A stretch of 64,000 nucleotides of DNA, from NCBI GenBank assembly GCA_034440635.1, contig JAOTON010000973.1, positions 186,001 to 250,000 of the forward strand, read 5' to 3'. Position numbers and translations under genes: made by a program. The notes beneath the pieces were generated by a model that was not told where the DNA came from, did no database searches, and saw only the letters and a program-made list of their open reading frames with translations. Positions 52,201-60,644 of the stretch are shown here, in pieces; the first letter of the stretch is position 1; each line of letters starts with the position of its first letter. This DNA comes from Lepas anatifera (taxonomy: Eukaryota; Arthropoda; Thecostraca; Lepadidae).

Positions 52201-55200
52201 CACAACCCCAGTCGGGAGGCCAAGGAACGGTGGAAAACGGCGAAACGGAGGGCGGCAGAGACGGAAGAACGCGCAAAAACCAAATGCTTCAGGGAATTTG
52301 CTTCAAATGAACTTAACAAGCCTACCAGTCTGGGCCGAGTATCCAAGATCCTAAGGAAAATGGAAGGCAAGGTCCAAAGCGCCAACCCGGGCCAAGCAAT
52401 CCACGGTGACTGCGGTCAGCTAGCCGTGGACGACAGGTGCAAAGCCCAGAACTTTGTCAAAACCTACGCGGAGGTCAGCAAAAAGCTACGCGTGAAGAAG
52501 CTGGACAGGAAGATCAAGGCGGAACTCAATCAACGTAACCGGGAACCCTGCACCTGCGGCGGAACAAAACGGGATGCCTGCCAGCCCTTCACTATGGCCG
52601 AACTGGATAGACAGCTGCGAAAAATGCGACTCAGGAAAGCTCCCGGCCATGATAAGGTCTGCACTGAACACCTGCGAAACCTCGGCCCAGCTGGCAAACG
52701 CGTCATACTTCACCTCATTAACCTGTCGTGGGAACGGGGAGCCGTGCCGAGATGCTGGAAGTCAGCCACCATCATTCCCATCCTAAAAGCTGGGAAGCCA
52801 CCGTCTGATGTGACAAGCTACCGCCCCATCGCCCTCACCAGCAACATGGCGAAACTGGCAGAGAGGATGATTGGGGCACGGCTCAGCCACCTCTCCGAGC
52901 AGCTGAACCTGGTGCCGCCGGAACAGGTCGGTTTCCGTCGTGGCCGCAGCGCGGAAGACAACATTGGAAGGCTCATACAAACCGTCCAGGACGGCTGGAA
53001 TAAGCCGCCCAAGTCCGGACGACACCCCATTGAGGGCAGACACGCCGACCGGTTCGTGCTGCTTGCTTTCGACTTCGCCCGAGCTTATGATAAGATTGAC
53101 CACAACATGCTAAAGCTGAAACTACTGCGCCAAGGTCTGCCCAAGTGTATGATCACATGGATATTCCAGTTCCTACGTGACAGAAGGGCGAGGGTGGAGA
53201 TTAACGGGGCTCTCAGCGCCGAACGCCCCTTCAGAGCCGGACTCCCTCAGGGCTCGGTCCTAGCCCCAACGCTCTACACGCTCTGGGCCGCAGACCTCAT
53301 CACCACTCTGCAAGAGATCCCGGGTACCACCGTGTACATGTACGCGGATGACACCGCGACACTCAGCAGCGGGGCTAGCCTGGAGACAGCACAGAAGCGG
53401 GCACAACAGGCAGCGGACGCCATGACAAGTTGGGCGTACCGGTGGAAGATGGTAGTGGCCGGCCACAAAACGCAAGCCCTCGTCCTGTCCCAGTGGGCAC
53501 AAGACGCAAAAAATCTGAGCCTCAAGTGGCCGGAACAACGGTAACCGGCGACCGGCACCTGAAGCTCCTGGGAGTCACTTTCGACCGCCTACTTCACTTC
53601 GGCGAGCACTGCAACACACTCCGCCGCAAAGTAAAGCCACGCGTAGCCCAACTGAAAAAACTGACGGGCCGCACCTGGGGACTTCGCGAGCCCCAGCTAC
53701 GTACCATCGCCAACGGATACGTAAGGGGTGCCTTAGAGTACGGTGCCGCCGCTTGGCTCCCAGCTGCGTCAGAGTCTCATGTCGAGACAATCGACAAGGA
53801 GCTGCGGGCCGCAGCCCGTGTAATCACCGGATGCCCCGGAGGAACCCCCAGAGACGCCCTCATGGCGGAAGCTGGGCTACCACCCGCCCGAGTCCGACGT
53901 CAAGTCCTCGCCGCTCGCATGAGAGCACATGCCGCCGCGCTCCCTGCCAGTGATCCGCTCCGCCTTTACTGCAGAATTCAGAGCCCCTCGTCGCCTCACT
54001 ACCACAGGATGGCGCTTCACCGGGGAAGAGGCCCTCACATTGATCGGAGCCGCTGAGACCACCGTGGAGGCTGACTCCGAACCCATCCCGCCCTGGCAAC
54101 CCACTGCCAGCGTTCAATTCAACCTCAGCGTTGGCGTGGGTGGAGGACGCGACGCCCCAGATCCGGTCCGGAGAAGCGCAGCCGAGGCACAGCTAGCGAC
54201 GCTTCCACAGCAAGCCACGCGAGTCTGGTCAGACGGCTCTGCCAGCGCAGGCGTCTCACGTGGAGGCGGCGGCGCCATCCTCAGATTCCCCAACGGTGAA
54301 ACGCTAGAAGTAAAAGTGGCAGCCGGGCAACTGTGTTCGAGCACCAGAGCGGAGCTGTTCGCCCTCCGAGCGGCCCTCACAGCCGTTCGTGACGCGGCAG
54401 ACAAGGCCGGCACAACCCCCGTTGTCATTTGCTGCGACTCACGAGCGGCACTCGACATGCTGGCGGGCGGGGCTGCCGAGCAGACCACAGCTCTCGGCAT
54501 CGAAATCTGGCGACTGCTGATGACCCTAACCGACCGGCAGCAGGAAATCCACCTCCAATGGGTCCCAGCACATTGCGGCCTTCAGGACAATGAACGAGCT
54601 GATACATTGGCCAAGGAAGCCGCAGACTTGCCCCAAGACCAAGTATGCGCCGACGTGAAGACGATTACAAAAGCCGTCTCACGCGCCGCCACCCGGAAAT
54701 GGCGCCGAAACTGGCCCAACAGTTTCTTCAAAGACATAATGGAGGACCATATGCCTGCCCCAGTGACCCTAGATGACCGCGATGCCGCAGTGAATGTACA
54801 CCAACTGCGAGCCGGGCACTGGGGCCGGTCCCAACAATACCTTCACCGGATCGGCCGTCGTCCAGGAAGGTCCCTGCGAAAAATGCAGCGACCCAGACTG
54901 TCGAGAGGCAAGGTGCCTTGTGTGCCGCGAAGAGGGTGACACCCCAGCCCATGTCCTCCTGCGGTGCCCCTGCCTGGCCGGCACCCGACTACGACTGCTG
55001 GGAAACATCCATGTTCAACCGCAGCAGATGAGGGACGGCGACGTGGTGGCGGCCTTGGCCGCCGAATACCTCCGCCACAAGGAGCCCCTAGAGGGCTAAG
55101 GCTTGGCACGCCCAAGCCCTGGAAGAAAAACAACAACAACAACAACAACAACAGCTGGATTGGTTACCAGAGGTCTGCATGGAATAGGAATGAAACGCAA

Positions 55201-58200
55201 TGGAATAGGATTTTGCAGGAATGAAACGCAGTGGGACGAAATTTCCCAGGGCTCACTATGAACAGAGTGGAATGGAACGTAATTTCGGCCAGATTTCAAT
55301 GAAAAATTATGGAATGAGACGGAATGGGACGGAATTTATTGACATTTTAGGGATAGAATGGATTGAAACAGAAAAAACGGGAGAGCACGGGATGGAGGAT
55401 GAAAAAACGTCCCGTGCAGACCTCAGTTCCTCTATGTGTCAGTTCTTCTATATATCCTCTGCCGATAACCCTATACTCATATGTTTAAAGGGAGATACGC
55501 GAAAAAATTTTATTGGCTATATCAAAAGGTTACAAAAGTTGTTTCAGAAGTCCTATTCTCATTTTTGCGAATTCGGCCTGCAAATGCCTTAAAATTGCTC
55601 TCAAAGTCAACATTTCTAGACTACTTTACCGGTACACCTCATATCGATGTTTATGACGTCCACATGGCTAAGGCTATCAATTTCTCTAAGAATTAGGCCA
55701 TATCTATCCTAAACAGTGATGTAGAACTTTGGGCTACTCCAGAAAAAATTACTTTAGAAAAACAACATTCCAAAACTCTTTTGAAGCAGAAATATAGGGC
55801 TTAAAAGAAATCACAATTAACCAATCATAAGCCTAGGGAATTCTCAAACCGGGGTCACGTGACCTATCTGACGCAAAAGTTTTGTCATCCTGGGGCGGAA
55901 GCAGAAAATGGCTCAAGACCCGAGGTAACGAAACCGCTGAAGACTTGAGTAATTATGTTTTTTCCGTTTTTAGGGCAAACTTATTCATTTTGGAATTTTT
56001 AAAAGCTTTTTAAAATTAATTCAAATACAAGTACAGGAGGGCAAACATTTGAATTATAAAAACATTATTTTTCATTTTTAAATAGTTTTCGAAAAGTAAG
56101 TGATGGGTATGGGCATGGGCAAGTGATGGGCATTTTATTGAAATCGTTAACCTATTTCGATAATAAGTGAGTGGCCTCCCAAAATTTTGCCGAAGATACA
56201 AAAATAATTGATAGTTTCGTTATCAGTATTTTTCAAATAGCAAGAAACCACAATAATAATTTTTTCGCGTATCTCCCTTTAAGAAAATCGGAGACATGAG
56301 GGTGTAAGACTTGTGCTGAAATGTTGTGGAATGCCCCCCCGACGTACGAACTTTTCTATGCCAACTTTTTACATTACGAACATTTTGCCCCTACATACTA
56401 TAACCCGTACGAACTTTTTCCATACGAACATTTTACAATACGAACATTTTACCTCTACGTACTTTAACCCGTACGAACTTTTTCCATACGACCTTTTTAC
56501 ATTACGGTCATTTTACTCCTACGTACTTTTACCCGTAAGAAATTTTTCTATTACGATTATTATCCACGTACGTACTTTATCTATACGTACTTCAGCCATA
56601 CATACTTTTGCGTACGTACTTTAGGCATACGAACTTCTTCCTTACGTACTTTGGTCCGCAACCCAGATAGTGTCTGCACAGAACACTGGTTGGTTACCGA
56701 CTGAGGGCTGCACTGGGGGTAAAATGTCTCGTGAATACCGCGTGGGATTTCGGAAACCTGGGGCAGTATATAGAATACTAATTCACAGCTTCAGTCCCGT
56801 TGATCCTGACATTTGATTGATTGATTAATCCTGACATTGACATTGGCGAAAGGTGAATTGACTTTGCGAGTTATTCTGCTCTTTGTGCCGTTGGTATGTA
56901 ACCAGTGTAAAGAACCGCTTATTTGGTACTGACTAAAAGGAGGCAGGAGAGGGTCCATGACTCGTGTGTTCCATGATTCTGTTTGTTGCAGAACCCCGAG
57001 TTGAACGGCCTCCAAGTATCGCTTCTCTACTATGTGGCGCTGGACGACGACGCTCTCCTCTCGGACTCGCTGAGCGCCGATGCCTCAGGGGACACGCTCC
57101 GGTCCATTCGCGGCTCCAGCGAGGCGCTGGGCGACTTCCAGGTGACGTTCCAGCCGGTCTCGGGTCGGCTGCAGCGCCAGTTCTATCTCGCGGCGCGCGC
57201 GCCTGGCCTGCACCAGCTGCGCGACACAGTCATCAGGGGCTTCAGACGAGTACAGACCGCCGACCAAAAGTACATCGGCCTTGTGGGAGAGATGTTCGGA
57301 GCGGGCGCGGAGAGAGTGCCCAACTTTGTGGTGTACCAGGCGGTGGGGGCTGCACCGTTTGAGCTGGAGGTTCGTTTCGAGTCGGAGAGTGCAGCAGAGG
57401 GCCGACTGTCCCCTCTCGGTGGAGAGGTGTATGATAGAATGTTGTCGGAGCATAGGAAGAGGTTCGACGAACAGTTTGAGCGGAAGTTTGGTCTCAGTGC
57501 GAAGGGGTACGGTGAGGAGGAGGTGCGGTTCGCGCAGGCGGCGCTGAGCAATATGCTGGGCGGAATCGGCTATTTCTACGGCACGTCGTTAGTGCAGTCT
57601 CGGCATAACTCCGAGCCGGTGCCGTACTGGCCGGCGCCGCTGTACACGGCCGTGCCATCGCGCAGCTTCTTCCCGCGCGGCTTCCTCTGGGACGAGGGCT
57701 TCCACAACCTGCTCATTTCTCAGTGGGATCCTGAGATAACTCGGGATATTATCGCCCACTGGCTTGATCTCATGAATGTCGAGGGCTGGATCCCGCGCGA
57801 GCAGATTCTCGGCTCGGAGGCGAGGAGCAAAGTGCCGGCGGAGTTTGTGGTACAGCAGAACACGAATGCGAACCCGCCGACCCTGTTGCTGTCCATTCAC
57901 GCGCTGGTTCGCCGGATGGGAGACCACCCGACAGAGGGCGACATCGCCTACCTTCGAGCGCTATGGCCGAGACTGAAGACGTGGTACTCGTGGTTCAACA
58001 GCACTCAGGCTGGCGAACTGCCGGGAACATATCGCTGGCGGGGCCGCAACCCACACGCCGAGGAGCTCAACCCCAAAACGCTGACTTCGGGGCTGGACGA
58101 TTATCCTCGGGCGTCGCACCCGAACGCCGACGAGCGGCACGTGGACCTGCGCTGTTGGATGACGCTGGCGTCGGCGCTGCTGGCCGACATCGGCGACGCC

Positions 58201-58896
58201 ATTGGCGAACACGCCGATCCCTACCGGCAGACGTACGCCTACCTCTCCGACAACTCCCGGCTGGAGCAGCTGCACTGGTCGGAGCAGGACGGCACGTTCG
58301 CCGACTTCGGGCTGCACACGGACGCGGTGCGGCTGGTGAGGGCGCCACCGCCGCCGACGGAGCCTGGCCAGCGGCGCCGGCCGCCGCAGCAGCCCCCGCT
58401 GGTGCGGCAGACGGACAGGCAGCCCGACCTCAGGTTCGTCAGCGCCTCCGGCTACATCAGTCTGTTCCCGCTGCTGCTGCAGGTGCTACAGCCCACCTCA
58501 GACCGGCTGGGAAGGATTCTGGCCGACCTCGAGAATCCGCGGCTTCTGTGGACTGAGTACGGACTGCGGTCGCTGGCCAAGTCGGCGCCGCTCTACATGA
58601 AGAAAAATACGGAGCACGACCCGCCCTACTGGCGCGGCCCCATCTGGGTGAACGTCAACTTCCTGGCGGTGCGTGCGTTACGGTATTACGCGGATACTCC
58701 TGGTCCCCACAGCCAGCGGGCGGAGGAGGTGTATAGGAGACTGCGGCAGAACCTGGTGCACAATATCATGAAGGAGTACCGGCGCACTGGGTTTGTATGG
58801 GAACAGTACAATGACAAAACAGGGTGGGGTCAGGGGTGCAGGCCGTTCACTGGCTGGTCGGCACTAGTGGTGCTTATTATGGCCGAGACATACTAG
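39990..58896 (+). CDS. MOGS: Mannosyl-oligosaccharide glucosidase (glucosidase I), four exons
   Basis: This GH63 type II membrane enzyme removes the outermost alpha-1,2-linked glucose from Glc3Man9GlcNAc2 in the ER, the first trimming step of N-glycans. Exons: 39990-40200, 40547-40698, 50010-50187 and 56992-58896; phases 0, 2 and 0 are consistent. Allowing for one extra base in exon 1 the product is about 814 residues, close to the human 837. A cytosolic basic N-terminus, one signal-anchor helix and a lumenal catalytic region follow in order. Conserved blocks: YWGSYRPGVYLGLKTR, EQGDN, FVKRPGGHHGGDW, GGIGYFYG, FFPRGFLWDEGFH, GLDDYPRASHP and EHDPPYWRGPIWVNVN. Introns 2 and 3 carry retroelements. 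Confidence 0.93.
40547..40698 (+). CDS. MOGS: MOGS exon 2
   Basis: Acceptor GTGACGTCACAG, donor GTCAGC, 152 nt, phase 0 to 2. It reads AAEPPAPDDRYWGSYRPGVY, LGLKTRHPRSPVTGLMWFTP, AMFQGGELPLR. This is the start of the lumenal GH63 N-terminal domain. Confidence 0.92.
40841..41680 (+). repeat. 5' LTR of the gypsy-like element
   Basis: 840 bp, TG...CA ends. It differs from the 3' LTR at GACTTTGCATCC (2 nt longer), GTATGAATTCTG (A for C) and GCAGTCAGGCG (A for G). Confidence 0.95.
41684..41701 (+). other. Primer-binding site of the gypsy-like element
   Basis: TGGCACCGTGACCCGTGA starts three bases after the LTR. The leading TGG complements the CCA end of a tRNA. I could not name the primer tRNA. 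Confidence 0.65.
42356..43394 (+). pseudogene. gag of the gypsy-like element, in three frames
   Basis: The ATG at 42356 starts a capsid-like region (VRSFSGESSNKFHDWARDMD, then WLELRRQLRDRYSD and AREKLQKIRQKKGE). The frame changes near 42725-42735, before FQKGVSDDRLARTLIRKKF. A Gln/Pro-rich stretch follows, and a CX2CX4HX4C zinc knuckle is split by a second break at an A run near 43318-43322. The protein would coat the RNA genome. Both breaks are consistent with single-base indels. Confidence 0.85.
43424..44800 (+). pseudogene. pol protease and first half of RT, ends in a frame break
   Basis: The aspartic protease motif LVDTGADISIVS is followed by a linker and RT motifs: KQRPYRLPFSQRQMVEDHL, GVIQPSQSPWASPIVIVEKK, RYCVDYRKLNQVT, YPLPRIDDI, FTSLDLKSGYWQIAM and FNCLPFGLTNAPG. 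The frame stops at 44798-44800, inside the palm domain, before the catalytic pair. Confidence 0.88.
44745..44966 (+). pseudogene. pol RT palm fragment with YLDD
   Basis: A short frame with ELMNKVLHGIQHKY and LAYLDDVIIFSKTFEEHLEH carries the RT active site. It is separated from the upstream frame near 44790 and from the downstream one near 44940, so the catalytic core is spread over three frames. Confidence 0.85.
44905..47577 (+). CDS. pol RT thumb, RNase H and integrase
   Basis: Coding similarity begins near 44940 with KLKMSKCDFLKQEVKYLGH. The RNase H has LYTDSSNHSIGAALVQ, IIEKEAYAIVYAVQKLRPY and IMTDHKPLKHLF. Integrase has an HHCC finger (HFGYFGGHLG, CVACNM), and a D,D,E core with IDTCGPFPES, VIVSDNGTEFCN and YHPQSNGRCEKYHR. 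A GPY/F-type C-terminus (KVGDMVYFRDP, KPYYRVVKAL) precedes an acidic, Ser-rich tail. The frame closes at 47577, but tail-like sequence continues in another frame from about 47510, next to a CCCC run. Confidence 0.88.
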   Translation: MKKSSAGFARLALKLKMSKCDFLKQEVKYLGHIVSASGIQPDPSKVEVIRNLSPPTTVKGVRSFIGMCSYYRRFIPNFAKIAKPLTELTKKHARFIWTDECQEAFESLRIVLTEAPILAYPDTNKPYRLYTDSSNHSIGAALVQETDEQGERVIQYLSHQLSKTQQNWPIIEKEAYAIVYAVQKLRPYLFGSKFTIMTDHKPLKHLFTAEMRNPRIQRWAIILDEYGCDIKYVTGRQNIVADSLSRLEPPNEVNIIDSDHAPPVQLDPTVEPCPTYEKADHKEKFKEFLEKHPDLETLQSEDEYIQRIIQILQNPEDPNYQDAFKHYVVLDNILYRISDTSKCNPHPGLQICIPKFLQKPLVEEIHFGYFGGHLGIDKTYDKLRSRYYWSGMYRDVVNHLKICVACNMRKLKKQRPPLQDMQIPKYPFEMIAIDTCGPFPESYNGNRFIINIVDLFSGWPESFATDSKSAETVAQVLIEHIIPRHSCPRVIVSDNGTEFCNVVIDQISPFFNIKHIRTSVYHPQSNGRCEKYHRVQNDMLAKLVSRNQRDWDTKLSSVLSAYRTAKNETTKHSPFYILHGRDPVLPMDTLLSPKYKYLGEEYLPAMLENLSRAYHEVRHNLALGHEKNKMYYDRKSKPVKFKVGDMVYFRDPSTAPGSTTKLTSHWKPYYRVVKALSDVTFVIKHQLEGGTKTVNAQNLRLADPNTPWCNVSNDPTHINRKHEEKMKSRIPLRTQPVRASKFAYYEDEDDSSMSVEHSELKSSDPQLNPCSGSPKTNIPSDNEDDIPLSRLAKRMNNSSSDEEDNIPLAKLAKQIKEEKTACAKRTLESPLPESKRACETVDSDEEAGMDEIVPVKRDRESDSDSDCPLIKSLQRILPQIPKYRIWIVQM
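47502..47714 (+). pseudogene. Acidic tail of the pol product in a second frame
   Basis: SDSEISDLDCTDVNNVN and LSAEQKMDLFKMFSQNMNNM continue the acidic, Ser-rich character of the preceding 230 residues. The change of frame coincides with TGTCCCCTGA at about 47504-47513. Confidence 0.55.
47715..48399. other. 3' internal region of the gypsy-like element
   Basis: It lies between pol and the 3' LTR. A 68-codon frame at 48065-48271 is unassigned. The sequence before the LTR (AAGGACCTCGCGATGTGA) is not a convincing polypurine tract. Confidence 0.5.
48400..49237 (+). repeat. 3' LTR of the gypsy-like element
   Basis: 838 bp, TGTAAC...ACGACA, almost identical to the 5' LTR, followed by the target duplicate GTGCT. 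Confidence 0.95.
49337..49793. mobile_element. TTAA-flanked MITE, copy 2
   Basis: Same family and orientation as 7408-7851. The left flank has drifted to TCAA with AGCGAATGTGGCAC; the right is ATATTCCCT plus TTAA. It lies in MOGS intron 2, just right of the LTR element. Confidence 0.75.
50010..50187 (+). CDS. MOGS: MOGS exon 3
   Basis: Acceptor CTCTCTCGCTGGACAG, donor GTCAGTGG, 178 nt, phase 2 to 0. It reads HWCEQGDNLARYGWLQHDGR, QEVVDKHISLQTSFVKRPGG and HHGGDWTARVKVTPK. FVKRPGGxHGGDW is a strong GH63 glucosidase I signature. Confidence 0.93.
50280..50510 (+). repeat. Left array of TACGTA-rich degenerate repeats
   Basis: Units such as AAAGTACGTACGCAAAAGT, AAAACTTGTATGCC and AAATACATACGCATAAAT recur every 11 to 25 bases. 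The array opens with GGACCAAAGTTCGTATGGCT. The facing array at 56335-56660 is its inverse, ending GTACTTTGGTCCG. Together they look like the arms of a foldback element with a 5.8 kb interior. Confidence 0.7.
50842..51024 (+). other. Possible LINE ORF1 C-terminus
   Basis: An open frame ends TGA within ATGA, overlapping the ORF2 start at 51021 by four bases. Its peptide (FICYTFYSCAGRRS, AWDHAVRGLARLTR) is not diagnostic. The overlap is the kind used for stop-restart translation in some LINEs, which is the only reason I list it. Confidence 0.35.
51021..52310 (+). CDS. I-like LINE endonuclease domain
   Basis: A basic Gly/Arg-rich N-terminus, then LQICCWNAEGLRPKKAEFQR, DVAVVQEVQLP (catalytic Glu), GGGLAIFIRNGIHFS, YNIYRPP, TIIAGDVNGHHPSWDS and GTDLGSDHLPQIIHF (SDH). 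The meaningful frame ends near 52135 (SIPRGARADPKPW); the last 60 codons are out of frame. Confidence 0.85.
   Translation: MNTNAPSTRASGGGVIGGGRRGALGGRSRRAKNRRYRLNRQNRSRLQICCWNAEGLRPKKAEFQRWLSSEKTDVAVVQEVQLPAHQSTITIPGYQTAVVVKRARGRRDGGPAKGGGLAIFIRNGIHFSVLENSPLSPLDDTTEWCGVRIYLSTKSTNIPCTNRSLSSSSHQYTDIYNIYRPPIRTSENDQREDRFSMDNFPNNNRTIIAGDVNGHHPSWDSSCLEPDHTGTLIADWVETNHWAVLNHPGTHTRVSYGSGPSTSLDVAICHQSLATQCNWTAGTDLGSDHLPQIIHFTTNGARPRRIRKSRWAFHKADWPSFTSGSEEAFETLERNHMAELTPDTLADRVNAIIAEQSAKSIPRGARADPKPWAADPGAGSCDQGPPPGKSRTKAQPQSGGQGTVENGETEGGRDGRTRKNQMLQGICFK
52140..53544 (+). CDS. I-like LINE reverse transcriptase
   Basis: A linker rich in RRQARAELRHNP, REAKERWKTAKRRA and ELNKPTSLGRVS lies in this frame from about 52140. 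RT motifs: RKAPGHDKVCTEHLRN, WKSATIIPILKAGKPPSD, SYRPIALTSNMAKLAERM, PPEQVGFRRGRSAEDN, LAFDFARAYDKIDHNML, RAGLPQGSVLAPTLYTLW and VYMYADDTATLSSG. Catalytic Asp residues are present. The frame ends in a shift near 53525. Confidence 0.87.
53520..53990 (+). pseudogene. I-like LINE RT C-terminal region
   Basis: HLKLLGVTFDRLLHFGEHCN, LEYGAAAWLPAASESHVETI and ARVITGCPGGTPRDALMAEA are the usual post-RT blocks. The frame shifts near 53970 to the RNase H frame. Confidence 0.82.
53970..54850 (+). CDS. I-like LINE RNase H domain
   Basis: RNase H blocks in order: VWSDGSASAGVSRGGGGAIL (first Asp), SSTRAELFALRAALTAVRDA (Glu), VVICCDSRAALDMLAGG (Asp), IHLQWVPAHCGLQDNERADT with the final His and Asp. All four catalytic positions are present. 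It would degrade the RNA strand after cDNA synthesis. The useful frame ends near 54850. Confidence 0.87.
54794..55099 (+). pseudogene. I-like LINE Cys-rich C-terminus
   Basis: After a frame shift near 54850 the sequence reads PCEKCSDPDCREARCLVCRE, DTPAHVLLRCPCLAGTRLRL and a stop at 55099. A C-x2-C...H...C module at the end of ORF2 is usual in this group. An (AAC)n tail follows at 55129-55153. Confidence 0.75.
55154..55484. repeat. Degenerate GGAATGRRACG repeats
   Basis: GGAATRGGAATGAAACGCA, GGAATGGAACGTAATTTCG, GGAATGAGACGGAATGGGAC and similar units recur irregularly over about 200 bp, decaying into plain AT-rich sequence. Non-coding. Confidence 0.55.
55485..56282. mobile_element. 798-bp TTAA MITE with perfect 25-bp ends
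   Basis: TTAA-AGGGAGATACGCGAAAAAATT at the left is exactly mirrored at 56258-56282. No transposase is encoded. The AGGG start recalls the 7408/49337 family, but the rest differs. It is probably mobilised by a piggyBac-type transposase. Confidence 0.82.
56335..56660 (-). repeat. Right array of TACGTA-rich degenerate repeats
   Basis: Repeats of CCGTACGAACTTTTTCCATA, ACGAACATTTTAC and CTACGTACTTTAAC, every 18 to 22 bases, more regular than the left array. The outer end GTACTTTGGTCCGCAACC is the inverse of the outer end of the array at 50280. It lies 330 bp before the last MOGS exon. Confidence 0.7.
56992..58896 (+). CDS. MOGS: MOGS exon 4, catalytic (alpha/alpha)6 domain
   Basis: Acceptor TTCTGTTTGTTGCAG, phase 0, 635 codons to the TAG at 58894-58896. 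It starts NPELNGLQVSLLYYVALDDD. Catalytic-domain landmarks: FAQAALSNMLGGIGYFYGTS, AVPSRSFFPRGFLWDEGFHN, EGWIPREQILGSEARSKVP, ANPPTLLLSIHALV, SGLDDYPRASHPNADERHVD, LRCWMTLASALL, DGTFADFGLHT, GYISLFPLLLQVL, EHDPPYWRGPIWVNVNFLAV and FVWEQYNDKTGWGQGCRPFT. No break or missing block was seen. The end (WSALVVLIMAETY) matches the family C-terminus. Confidence 0.95.
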   Translation, partial: NPELNGLQVSLLYYVALDDDALLSDSLSADASGDTLRSIRGSSEALGDFQVTFQPVSGRLQRQFYLAARAPGLHQLRDTVIRGFRRVQTADQKYIGLVGEMFGAGAERVPNFVVYQAVGAAPFELEVRFESESAAEGRLSPLGGEVYDRMLSEHRKRFDEQFERKFGLSAKGYGEEEVRFAQAALSNMLGGIGYFYGTSLVQSRHNSEPVPYWPAPLYTAVPSRSFFPRGFLWDEGFHNLLISQWDPEITRDIIAHWLDLMNVEGWIPREQILGSEARSKVPAEFVVQQNTNANPPTLLLSIHALVRRMGDHPTEGDIAYLRALWPRLKTWYSWFNSTQAGELPGTYRWRGRNPHAEELNPKTLTSGLDDYPRASHPNADERHVDLRCWMTLASALLADIGDAIGEHADPYRQTYAYLSDNSRLEQLHWSEQDGTFADFGLHTDAVRLVRAPPPPTEPGQRRRPPQQPPLVRQTDRQPDLRFVSASGYISLFPLLLQVLQPTSDRLGRILADLENPRLLWTEYGLRSLAKSAPLYMKKNTEHDPPYWRGPIWVNVNFLAVRALRYYADTPGPHSQRAEEVYRRLRQNLVHNIMKEYRRTGFVWEQYNDKTGWGQGCRPFTGWSALVVLIMAETY

Positions 58897-60644
58897 TGAA
58901 ATGTTCTGATGGTTGGCGCTGTGGTGTTTATTTGCATTTCAATTGTGAATCGTTCCATGTTTGGTTTGTGTCATGACCAACAGAGGTCTTTCTGGTGGGA
59001 GGGGTTCTGGGTGCAATAGGCGTTGTTATTGTTTTGTATTTTTTATTGAAATATTGGGCATAAAATTAATACCGTGTTTGGGAAATGCGATGTGGAAGAG
59101 GGGCATGGCAGTGTGATAAAATATGAATGAGCGCGCCCTCTCTGCGTCTTTATACGAGGTAACTTGCTCTCAATGGCGCAAGCTTTCCACCCACATATCT
59201 GGTTACACTGTATCCGAAAACTACATGTGATCGAGAGGAAGAGGCAAACAAGCAGGCCAAGCAATACAATGGTGATTATAATGGTGTTTTTCGTCGCCTG
59301 CTTGTTAGTTGCTTGTGACCAGTGATCACATGTGAGACTTGGTCAGCGCTCGACTCTTTCTCGAGTCACGTCGGAATGTGACCCAGGTGTCTTCATGTGC
59401 AAGCGCAAATTCCAAAATGTGGGAGATAAAAAGATATCGGTGCTTAACTGTGGTACATACCAAGACCTACCGCGAGACGTTCAGAGGGTAAAATGCACAA
59501 CCAATCACGTATAATCTATTGACCCAATTTCGTAAAGGTTGCCAGACAGTGAACGTAATTAGTACCAAATCCGGTTACTTGCTCCTATAAAACACATGCA
59601 ATAAAACCATATACATCAGTCAGAAGAAAAATGGATTCAACACCGACATGCACCAGGATCAAAATGCCCATAGAGGTAAAAACAAAGGCATGATTGAAAA
59701 CTGACTCGGAAAGACGAGTCCCCAATTTTCACTTAAAACGCATGCACGATCATCAGGGGAAGGCCCGGATGCCTAAAAGTAGAAAATCAATTCAGGATTC
59801 AGTCACAGTCTCTAATACAAAATCAGGTGGCAGGCACCGATAAAATACTGCTCACGGGATTACTTATGATCTAAAAAAGAAGGCTCTGCTCACAGCACTC
59901 AGTTCGCGATTGAGACGACTATAATACACCCTGAAGCCCAACGCGATGGCTGTTGGGTACCGCCGCACGATAAATGCATCAAGTATTGCTCGCATACATT
60001 TTGATCAAGATTAAGCGCCGGGTGAAGACTTGATCACACGGAAAGACATCGCGGCTGTAAATGCCCTACATCGCGCTTTAGACACGACACGACCCGCTCC
60101 TCAACAGGACAAACGGGCAAATCTTGGACCCCTGATTATCTTTGTGATGGATATTACTGGTGCGCACGGTTCTGTCTGTACCAGTGTCCCACTGCGCTCC
60201 GCTCTTCGACCTATCCATTTGCCTCCTCTCCTTCGTACCTGCGCAGTCTTCTACCCGTCTTCTGCATCTCATCATTCCAGATGCATCCCCGTTATCCGCG
60301 CCGCTCTCTCCTCATCCACTCCATCTCCTCATCCTTCCATCTCTCTGGAAGGCCGATGATACCGCTTCTTTTCTTCCGCTCCTCCATCTAGGCACCCTTC
60401 CCAGACCTTTTCCACTTTCTTCCACATCAACTATCCACCGTCCTCTCATTATCCTCCAGGGTCGCCCTTGCATCTCCGCTAGACCATCGAGACCCTATTT
60501 GGCTCTCGTCCTATCTTTAGATTCCATTCACTCCACACCACTCACTTCCGCCATCTCCCCGAATTCCGGTCGTCCGTCCCGTATCTCTCCTCCCTCTGCA
60601 CTATCTCCAACCCATCCCTCTCCTTGCGGCCGAGCTCCTCCGGC
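58897..60644. other. Convergent 3' flanks of MOGS and V-ATPase
   Basis: Both neighbouring genes end here, so their 3' UTRs lie in this gap. The stretch at 60160-60640 is strongly pyrimidine-rich on plus (purine-rich on minus) and is probably V-ATPase 3' UTR. Frames such as 60160-60705 are not supported. A small hairpin GACTCG/CGAGTC lies near 59703-59720. Confidence 0.4.

Larger units (their letters stand above)
50842..55153 (+). mobile_element. I-like LINE with RNase H, in MOGS intron 3
   Basis: In plus orientation: endonuclease (51021-52135), linker and RT (52140-53530), RT C-terminus (53530-53970), RNase H (about 54200-54640) and a Cys-rich end (54860-55099), then an (AAC)n tail to 55153. 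Endonuclease, RT and RNase H together place it in the I/ingi group of non-LTR elements. Four frame breaks were seen (near 52138, 53525, 53970 and 54850). It is 5' truncated or decayed before 51021. It is GC-rich relative to the intron. Confidence 0.85.

Noticed and set aside
57085..58348. Several long frames on both strands across MOGS exon 4
   Set aside because: High GC content opens extra frames; only the 56992-58896 frame has GH63 motifs.
59690..59790. Hammerhead ribozyme around CCTGATGATCG on minus
   Set aside because: CTGATGA is present but no GAAA follows a closable stem II at the right distance.
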